Source: Eubacterium sp. MSJ-21
GTDB lineage: Bacteria > Bacillota > Clostridia > Lachnospirales > Lachnospiraceae
Length of the DNA stretch: 64,000 nt
Assembly: GCF_018918185.1 (NCBI RefSeq)
Contig: NZ_JAHLPZ010000002.1
Span: 415,441 to 479,440 of the forward strand
Direction: 5' to 3'
Shown: positions 1 through 5,585 of the stretch, piece by piece
Layout of the letters: the number at the start of each line of letters is the position of its first letter
Position numbering within the stretch: position 1 is the first letter of the stretch
Translations under genes and position numbers: made by a program
The notes under the pieces: model-generated
Databases searched by the model: none
Told to the model about the DNA's origin: nothing
What the model saw: only the letters and a program-made list of their open reading frames with translations

Positions 1-1
1 T

Positions 2-970
2 GCAAGAGACATTATATTAAAAACACCGACACCCGATATCATGAATGCTCTTGCGAAAAATATCCTCACACTCAGTTCTTACGACACAAACGCCATGGAT
101 GTCAGCGTCCCAAACGTCCTTCGACAGAGCATTGAGCTGATTGCGAATTTCCCGGCGCTTGCTGTGTACTCGTATCAGGCATACCGCCACTACGAGCTCG
201 GGAAGGGACTTTATATCCACAAGCCAAAGCCGGAACTTTCCACTGCCGAGAATATTCTGCGTCTCCTGCGTCAGGATAAATCTTATACCGATACCGAGGC
301 AAAGGTTCTCGACTTAGCGCTCGTACTCCATGCTGAGCATGGCGGTGGTAACAACTCCACATTTACAACACACGTTGTTACCTCCTCCGGTACGGATACA
401 TATTCTTCGGTTGCCGCTTCTCTCTGCTCTTTGAAGGGACCAAAGCACGGAGGTGCGAATGTCAAGGTAAAGCGTATGTTTGACGATCTAAAAGAGCACG
501 TCCGTGACTGGGATGATAAAGATGAAATCCGTCAGTATCTGTGCGATATTCTGGACAAAAAAGCCTTCGACCGTTCCGGGCTGATCTACGGAATGGGCCA
601 TGCCGTATATTCCATCTCCGATCCACGTGCGAATGTATTCCAGACTTTCGTCGGAAAACTTTCTGAGGAAAAGCACAAGGAAAAAGAATACAAACTTTAT
701 ATGGATGTCGCCGAGATTGCGAAGGAAGTCATCGCAGACAAGCGCAAGATCTATAAAGGTGTAAGCCCGAATGTTGATTTCTACAGCGGGTTCGTGTACA
801 CCATGCTTGATCTGCCGGAAGAACTCTTCACGCCAATGTTTGCCGTTGCCCGTATCGCCGGCTGGAGCGCCCACCGTATCGAAGAGCTGATCAATGCCAA
901 CAAGATCATCCGCCCGGCTTACAAGTCGATTGCAGAAAACCGCGCATATACACCGATTGCAGAGCGGTAA
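2..970 (+). CDS. gltA: Citrate synthase (5'-truncated by window edge)
   Basis: This is the C-terminal part of citrate synthase, which condenses acetyl-CoA with oxaloacetate to citrate at the entry of the (often partial) TCA branch used for glutamate synthesis. The reading frame is open to the left edge and the first in-window ATG at 41 is internal, so the true start lies upstream. The visible 322 residues carry the family's H-E/D-H signature: the HAEHGGGNNSTF block, the LKGPKHGGANVKV block, and the GMGHAVYSISDPRA block. Those supply the active-site histidines, and a C-terminal GWSAHRIEE segment follows. Full family members of this type are about 430-460 residues, so roughly a quarter is missing. 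A strong terminator follows the stop codon. It is convergent with the next gene. Confidence 0.93.
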   Translation, partial: ARDIILKTPTPDIMNALAKNILTLSSYDTNAMDVSVPNVLRQSIELIANFPALAVYSYQAYRHYELGKGLYIHKPKPELSTAENILRLLRQDKSYTDTEAKVLDLALVLHAEHGGGNNSTFTTHVVTSSGTDTYSSVAASLCSLKGPKHGGANVKVKRMFDDLKEHVRDWDDKDEIRQYLCDILDKKAFDRSGLIYGMGHAVYSISDPRANVFQTFVGKLSEEKHKEKEYKLYMDVAEIAKEVIADKRKIYKGVSPNVDFYSGFVYTMLDLPEELFTPMFAVARIAGWSAHRIEELINANKIIRPAYKSIAENRAYTPIAER

Positions 971-1006
971 GAAATTATCGTACCGGAAGCTAATCGGTAA
1001 CATGGT

Positions 1007-1041
1007 AAAGGGGAACGATTTCTCGTTCCCCTTTGTTTTTT
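1007..1041 (+). terminator. Intrinsic terminator after citrate synthase
   Basis: A near-perfect stem (AAAGGGGAACGA pairing with TCGTTCCCCTTT, 1007-1034) with a very short loop is followed by GTTTTTTG. It lies 37 bases after the citrate synthase stop. The opposite strand has no T-run, so it acts on the plus strand. Confidence 0.9.
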
Positions 1042-1119
1042 GATATTCCACATTCTTTTTTCTTAACTAACTTCGTACCCAACGGAGTCAAAGTTAAAAT
1101 CAGACGTTTTCTCCCGTTT

Positions 1120-2319
1120 CTACAACCCTCGTTCTTTTAGCTTGCATACAAGCTGCACATAGAATTCCCGTACATCAAATCCCGGAATATCCTCGCGGTT
1201 CAAGTCGATCACATCGCCGTGTGAAATTCCCCGCTTGCCCTTTACAGTCAGGAACTGGTAGTCTTCTCCCCATGCAAAAGACTTTTCTCCAACCAGACCA
1301 TCATTCGGTCCGTCAAACCGCTTAACAAGCAGATACGACAGATTGAGCGGGAATCGTCCGGATGATGGACGATTCAATTTCGAGCCAAAAGACTGGTAAT
1401 AAATCCCCGGTGCATCCTTTGCCTCTTCATTAAATTCCGCACAGTTTGTCGAAGTGAGATCATGCACAGCCGCCATGAAATCCGGATTCGTATCTCCAAG
1501 CTTTTCCGCCCCTACGTTGTATGCTTTTTCAATCGCCTTTTGCTGTGCCTCCGGAATATTGTCTAATAAATAATCGGCAAATTCACAGCCTCTATGTGGC
1601 GTGTTGATTGTCGTAAGTGACGCAATATAATCTCCTGCGGAAGTAAGTGCAATCGCCGCCCTCGTGTCAAGTCCACCTTTGGAATGTGCGATCACATTTA
1701 CCTTCTCACAGCCGGTTTCCTCGACAATCTGCTTGATACGTGCCTCTAATTCCTTTGCACTATCCCGCACAGCCGCGGCACTGTTATGGTTTCCGTAATA
1801 GATCTTCGCACCATTTTCCGTAAGCTCCGCCGGTATTCTGCCCCAATAATTTAAGTGTTCAAAATCGCGGAAGAACACACCATGCACCATAAGTATCGGA
1901 TATTTTGTTTTACATATCTGCTTATCTGCCCGCGCAGCATTTCGCTTCGCACGCAGCTTCTCGAACTTTACTTCCCGTCTTACCGTCCGAATAATGATAT
2001 GCAGCATCACAAGATGCGCAATCGGAATCCAGCCACATATAAGCCCCAACACACGCCAGCGGATTCCCAGCTGCTGTGATGTCAGATACACGCTGATCAT
2101 TCCAATCCAGAATATCGTAATCTCAACCAGGAAGATAATACACAGACGGATCAGCCAGTATTTTTTCTCTACCGTAATTCCTGCCGGACCATTCGCAAAC
2201 CATCGCTCATAGAATCCGCCAAAGCCAAGAATCAGATAGATGGCTGCAAGCAACGTTGTCACATAAAATATCTGCAACATGTTCTTACCGAAATTACATA
2301 TCTTCAATTTTCCTGTCAT
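1120..2319 (-). CDS. Membrane-anchored alpha/beta-hydrolase, lipase-like
   Basis: A 399-residue protein predicted to sit in the membrane with its hydrolase domain on the C-terminal side. Three hydrophobic segments fall at about residues 15-34, 55-80 and 90-110. A charged linker follows, then an alpha/beta-hydrolase fold. The oxyanion-hole HG lies in ILMVHGVFF near 146, and the nucleophile elbow is AHSKGG with Ser at about 213. A conserved NTPHRG motif follows, as in triacylglycerol lipases. The likely reaction is ester hydrolysis; the substrate cannot be read from sequence. The ATG is preceded by AGGAG at normal spacing. It lies 19 bases after the FakA-like gene, so the two are probably co-transcribed. 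Confidence 0.75.
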   Translation of the reverse strand: MTGKLKICNFGKNMLQIFYVTTLLAAIYLILGFGGFYERWFANGPAGITVEKKYWLIRLCIIFLVEITIFWIGMISVYLTSQQLGIRWRVLGLICGWIPIAHLVMLHIIIRTVRREVKFEKLRAKRNAARADKQICKTKYPILMVHGVFFRDFEHLNYWGRIPAELTENGAKIYYGNHNSAAAVRDSAKELEARIKQIVEETGCEKVNVIAHSKGGLDTRAAIALTSAGDYIASLTTINTPHRGCEFADYLLDNIPEAQQKAIEKAYNVGAEKLGDTNPDFMAAVHDLTSTNCAEFNEEAKDAPGIYYQSFGSKLNRPSSGRFPLNLSYLLVKRFDGPNDGLVGEKSFAWGEDYQFLTVKGKRGISHGDVIDLNREDIPGFDVREFYVQLVCKLKERGL

Positions 2320-2338
2320 TATTTTCTCCTATCGGCAT

Positions 2339-2629
2339 CTACCCTTGCAGTCCTGCTGACTGACGGATCATATCCTCAACAACAATATCATAAATCTCGC
2401 CAACTGTGCTGCAATACTCCAGCACCTTCCAAGGCTCATTCGTATGAAAATGAATCTTCACCAGATCCTCGTCTCCAGCCGCGATCAAGCTGTTTCCCTC
2501 GATATGATCCGTGATATAATCTGCGATCTCATCCTCGTCCAAATCCTTATCTCTCCGGTCGATCAGCAACTGCGTATCATACCGATATGCAAACTGATCA
2601 TCTTCTGCATCAATTGAATTCATTCCCAT
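2339..2629 (-). CDS. Stand-alone DAK/FakA C-terminal-type domain protein
   Basis: A 96-residue protein that resembles only the C-terminal domain of YloV/FakA-type fatty-acid kinases. The diagnostic stretch is IAAGDEDLVKIHFHTNEP followed by a KVLEYCSTVGEI segment, matching the family's VGDEELVKVHVHTNDP..VLEYA region. The N-terminal ATP-binding DAK2 domain is absent, and no such gene lies beside it, so it cannot be a kinase alone. The start at 2629 is chosen because GGAGG sits about 7 bases upstream. It lies immediately upstream of the lipase-like gene. A role in fatty-acid or lipid handling is inference from the family and this neighbour. It may be a regulatory subunit or a relic. Confidence 0.6.
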   Translation of the reverse strand: MGMNSIDAEDDQFAYRYDTQLLIDRRDKDLDEDEIADYITDHIEGNSLIAAGDEDLVKIHFHTNEPWKVLEYCSTVGEIYDIVVEDMIRQSAGLQG

Positions 2630-2741
2630 ATTCGTTTCCTCCATTTTTCAATCTTTACTCTGCTTCCATTATTTCCTTCGTAAGCACATGTCTTCTCCAA
2701 TTCCAGCGTAGCCGCTCCTAGTTCAGCAATAACCAGCTTGC

Positions 2742-3539
2742 CTACCTGCGTCGCTCCAGCTTCGCTGCACGCATCATGTAACTTACATTGCTCACAAGCA
2801 GAATCATACATACATATACAAATCCCATAATATCTGTCTTAAACAAAAATGTAAAGATAAATGTGACAATACACAAGATCAGGCATACTACATGTGTGCT
2901 CAAAAATGCCTGATACCCTGCACGGTACACAATCAACCGTTCTGCTTCATCACAAGAACTCATCCACACCTTATGAAACTGGAAGTCTAATGCATTTCCA
3001 CGTTTTTCCGGATTTAACTTTTTCTCAATATCAACAGTAAGTTTCGGAATCAGAATCTCAATTGCCATCGTTATCACGAACAACGCAACAGCAATCACCC
3101 ACATCGCGGACTGATATCCGCTCACTTTTCCATATCCTTTTTCTACATCATATAAGAAGCAGAAAAACAGACAAAGCTCTATAATCGAAAAAATGTTTGA
3201 CATGATCATCGGTACATTCAACTTATCCTCCAACGTATCCCACAGATCATCATTTTCACGATCTTTCTGTAACTGTTTATATAATGCGCTACATCTTGTA
3301 TACGCGATTACCGGAAGCAAGCATCCAAGAAACGATACAACCGCGAAAAGTATCGGAATCGCATCAAACGCAAATGCTCGGATTGCTGTAACAACCGCGT
3401 CGAAACTCTGCGTCTTTTCTACCTTTCCCATGATTTTACCTACAATATATCCCGCCAGAAAACAAATTGCCAACGCGGAAATCAAAATGATTAATGCCTT
3501 TTTTGTTGATTTTTCCTTCGTTTTCTTATCTTTACTCAT
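2742..3539 (-). CDS. DUF3169-like membrane protein
   Basis: A 265-residue polytopic membrane protein. A lysine-rich N-terminus is followed by about six hydrophobic segments. The loop between the second and third reads DDLWDTLEDKLNVPM, which resembles DUF3169 proteins. Genes of this family usually follow a small XRE-type regulator, as here. The start at 3539 is within the end of the XRE gene (8-base overlap), indicating translational coupling. Function is unknown. The arrangement suggests a membrane module controlled by the neighbouring repressor. Confidence 0.65.
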   Translation of the reverse strand: MSKDKKTKEKSTKKALIILISALAICFLAGYIVGKIMGKVEKTQSFDAVVTAIRAFAFDAIPILFAVVSFLGCLLPVIAYTRCSALYKQLQKDRENDDLWDTLEDKLNVPMIMSNIFSIIELCLFFCFLYDVEKGYGKVSGYQSAMWVIAVALFVITMAIEILIPKLTVDIEKKLNPEKRGNALDFQFHKVWMSSCDEAERLIVYRAGYQAFLSTHVVCLILCIVTFIFTFLFKTDIMGFVYVCMILLVSNVSYMMRAAKLERRR

Positions 3540-3747
3540 CTTCCGCACCCTCCGTATATTCAAAGATATCTTCCACAGTCACGCCGCATGCTTTTGCAAG
3601 CTTCAACGCTAATGTGACCGACGGCGAATAATCGCCACGTTCAATCTGACTGATTGTCTGGCGCGATGTCTGCACCAAAGCACCCATCTCCTGCTGATTG
3701 ACTCCGAGCTTCGACCGGTATTCCTTCAAATGATTATTCAGTGGCAT
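3532..3747 (-). CDS. XRE-family HTH transcriptional regulator
   Basis: A 71-residue protein that is essentially one helix-turn-helix domain. It contains LKEYRSKLGVNQQEMGALVQ and TSRQTISQIERGDYSPSV, the classic Cro/CI-type fold found in small autoregulators. The start at 3747 is chosen because AGAGGAG lies about 8 bases upstream. It overlaps the stop of the upstream membrane-protein gene by 14 bases and the downstream DUF3169-like gene by 8, so the three form one tight operon. Three TGACAA-N6-TTGTCA dyads around the operon promoter (4548-4635) are the obvious candidate operators, making it a probable autorepressor. The link is inference. Confidence 0.88.
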   Translation of the reverse strand: MPLNNHLKEYRSKLGVNQQEMGALVQTSRQTISQIERGDYSPSVTLALKLAKACGVTVEDIFEYTEGAEDE

Positions 3748-4474
3748 CGTGATTCTCCTCTCCACCATGATATTTCGGATTCACAAACACAAAGTTTTCC
3801 CACACCTTTTTATTTTTCACTCCTCCAAAAATCATGTTTCCGTACAGATTTGAAAATATCACTGCATAGCAGATTCCAAAAGCAATATTATCCATTGCCA
3901 TCCAGCCAACAGCGAACCCGACAACAGCCCCAAGAAGATATCCGAATGCAACATTCTTTTTCTCCTTTGGATCCATATTCTTCTTGTAAACAAGTTCATC
4001 TCCCCACTCGATTCCAGCCCAGAATCCGTCGCTCATACAGCCTTTCATGTAGTTGCGGATCATATCCTCAATCTTATTTTTCTGGTCGGTCAACGCATCC
4101 GGCAGATACCATAAAATAAGCTTCATCGCAGCTTTGCTATCTTCAAAAATCTCTTTCAATTTCCTGACAGCTTCCTGACTCTCCATCCGCCGTTCACCCG
4201 CCATAGCTTCTGTCTCTCCGGCTTCTATAAAATAATCCTCAATCCTCTCAAACACATATATTCCGACCAGTTTTTTCTCCTGATAAATGCCGCACACCTT
4301 TCCGTTACTTACCAGTGCCTTGTCTACAGCTTTTTTTATATTCTCACCGGATGCCTCAATCGGTACTGCCTCGCCCACATGGGCGCCCAGCTGGAAATCC
4401 TCTCTATCCACACGCTTACCCTTGATCGTATAGATTTTCAGCTTCTTATCCGCTTTAACAGTTCCAATCTCCAT
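3734..4474 (-). CDS. Membrane protein of unknown function, first gene of XRE operon
   Basis: A 246-residue protein with a soluble N-terminal part of about 175 residues and two hydrophobic segments near residues 180-220 (GYLLGAVVGFAVGWMAM and FGICYAVIFSNLYG). I recognise no family. The N-terminal half contains an IYVFER segment and a charged helix. The ATG at 4474 is preferred over an upstream GTG at 4483 because GGAG is spaced about 9 bases before it. It is the first gene after the promoter with triple dyads, so it is probably the main target of the XRE repressor encoded next. Confidence 0.6.
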   Translation of the reverse strand: MEIGTVKADKKLKIYTIKGKRVDREDFQLGAHVGEAVPIEASGENIKKAVDKALVSNGKVCGIYQEKKLVGIYVFERIEDYFIEAGETEAMAGERRMESQEAVRKLKEIFEDSKAAMKLILWYLPDALTDQKNKIEDMIRNYMKGCMSDGFWAGIEWGDELVYKKNMDPKEKKNVAFGYLLGAVVGFAVGWMAMDNIAFGICYAVIFSNLYGNMIFGGVKNKKVWENFVFVNPKYHGGEENHDATE

Positions 4475-4547
4475 ATCACACACTCCATTCTTCCGCGCCC
4501 TTACATAATTGCATTGCCCGGTTATTTATACTCACTCTTTTTATACT

Positions 4548-4635
4548 TGACAACTATTCTTGTCATTTATGCACGATCTATATATAGCATATGACAAGTT
4601 TTCTTGTCAATATATTTTGACAACTTTCTTTGTCA
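4548..4635. promoter_or_regulatory. Three tandem TGACAA-N6-TTGTCA operator-like dyads
   Basis: Three 18-bp dyads with perfect 6-bp arms and a 6-base spacer occur at 4548-4565, 4592-4609 and 4618-4635. Start-to-start distances are 44 and 26 bases. The spacers are pyrimidine-rich and similar (CTATTC, GTTTTC, CTTTCT). They flank and cover the predicted promoter of the membrane-protein/XRE/DUF3169 operon. The natural reading is a cooperative operator for the XRE regulator encoded in that operon. Confidence 0.7.
4581..4610 (-). promoter_or_regulatory. Predicted sigma-A promoter of the XRE operon
   Basis: On the minus strand TTGACA (4610-4605) is followed after 18 bases by TATATA (4586-4581). The -35 hexamer is embedded in the middle TGACAA-N6-TTGTCA dyad, so a protein bound there would block RNA polymerase. 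Confidence 0.6.
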
Positions 4636-4668
4636 TTTTTTCGTTTGCTTTCCTCTACCCCGGGTGTC

Positions 4669-5165
4669 ACCACATCGTGGGTTTTTCCGCTCGCATTCCA
4701 CTCCTCACGCCCAGTTTTCTCTCCTCCACCTGCCTATTAGCTTCCAGTTTGGGGTTTCTCGCTTACTTTTCTCTTTCTACGCCCACGACGTGGGTTTTTC
4801 CTCTCGTTTCTTACCCCACACGCCCAGTTTTCTCTCCTCCACCTGCCTATTAGCTTCCATTTTGGGGTTTCTCGCTTACTTTTCTCTTTCTACGCCCACG
4901 ACGTGGTTTTTTCCGCTCGTATCCTACTCCTCACGCCCAGTTTTCTCTCCGCTCCCCATCAATCAGCTTCCGGGGTGGGTTTTCACGCTTGTTTTTCTCT
5001 TCCTGCACCCACGACGTGGGTTTTTCCGCTTGCTTCCTACTCCTCACGCCCAGTTTTCTCTCCGTCACTTACCAATCAGCTTCCAGGGTGGGTTTTCACG
5101 CTTGTTTTTCTCTTCCTGCACCCACAACGTGGGTTTTCACGCTTGCAAACACCCGCGCACACCAA
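4669..5165. repeat. 113-bp tandem repeat array, 4 full and 1 partial copies
   Basis: Units start at 4669, 4782, 4895, 5008 and 5121, a period of exactly 113 bases. Each begins with the near-palindrome CCCACGACGTGGG or a variant, followed on the plus strand by a pyrimidine-rich stretch containing CACGCCCAGTTTTCTCTCC. The first two units are most alike, and units 3 and 4 share a different second half (TCAGCTTCC then GGGTGGGTTTTCACGCTTG). The fifth breaks off after about 45 bases. The period is not a multiple of three, and all frames stay open simply because the strand is poor in stop codons, so the array is not coding. Confidence 0.92.
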
Positions 5166-5176
5166 TTTAATAAAAT

Positions 5177-5405
5177 GTATCTAACCATGCGGTCAAACTC
5201 ATATATAATATGTTTGGAATTTAGAAGTTCTTGATGTTCTGTTTGATACACAGCAATACCTGAACACGATGTTCAGGTAAGCCGCCACTGAGCCATGGAT
5301 GGCGAGTTGGCGGCGGTTGCGTGCATGTTTATTACCTATATCAGAACATCTTAGAACTTCTTAATTACAATACATCATATATGAGTTGACCACATGGCTA
5401 GATAC
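5177..5405. mobile_element. MITE-like 229-bp inverted-repeat element
   Basis: Two imperfect inverted arms of about 65 bases (5177-5241 and 5341-5405) begin and end with GTATCTA/TAGATAC. They share CCATG, GGTCAA, CTCATATAT, AGAAGTTCT and GATGTTCTG in the same order. The element is flanked by a 5-base direct repeat AAAAT (5172-5176 and 5406-5410), as expected for a target-site duplication. The interior contains two further hairpins. One is ACCTGAAC/GTTCAGGT (5258-5278). The other is GCCGCCA/TGGCGGC (5281-5314), enclosing GCCAT/ATGGC. There is no coding capacity, so mobilisation would need a transposase in trans. A large structured RNA is the alternative. Confidence 0.65.
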
Positions 5406-5433
5406 AAAATTAACAGGATGCGCGGGGATTCGC

Positions 5434-5535
5434 TCATACAGAGACAAGATGCGCTCTGCGCATCTTGCTCTGATTAGCGGTCGTCAAATGCACCGCATAA
5501 ATGCGTGCATTTTCCTCGTCGCCATAACAAAAAAC
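5434..5535. repeat. Two-hairpin dispersed repeat, copy A
   Basis: This 102-base segment aligns without gaps to 42338-42439 with about seven mismatches. It contains a perfect hairpin (CAAGATGCGC, loop TCT, GCGCATCTTG; 5445-5467) and a second dyad at 5486-5512 (AAATGCA..CGCAT / ATGCG TGCATTT). On the minus strand it begins at the T-tract of the terminator of the preceding gene, exactly as copy B does. No credible protein is encoded. Confidence 0.85.
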
Positions 5536-5570
5536 GCCACGCGATTGGGGAATCCCAAACGCATGGCGTT
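5527..5570 (-). terminator. Intrinsic terminator after the TPR/Sel1 gene
   Basis: On the minus strand AACGCCATGCG pairs with CGCGTGGCGTT, with an inner TTGGG/CCCAA extension. It is followed by a T-tract (GCGTTTTTTG). It lies 16 bases after the stop of the gene ending at 5586. Confidence 0.88.
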
Positions 5571-5585
5571 TCATAAACTGTAAAC

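Noticed and set aside
2620..2811. A 63-residue cysteine-containing minus-strand frame between the DUF3169-like gene and the FakA-like gene
   Set aside because: It overlaps the end of one gene and the start of the next in another frame, with no ribosome site or family match.
4560..5234. Several overlapping plus-strand open frames (up to 188 residues) across the 113-bp array
   Set aside because: Period 113 is not divisible by three, and all three frames stay open because the strand is pyrimidine-rich. There is no ribosome site, no family resemblance, and the repeat shifts frame each unit.
5386..5583. A 65-residue plus-strand frame in the dispersed repeat, with a partner at 42248-42502 encoding a similar peptide
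   Set aside because: The similarity follows from the non-coding repeat itself (two hairpins, conserved at DNA level). The frames have no ribosome site and differ at their ends.
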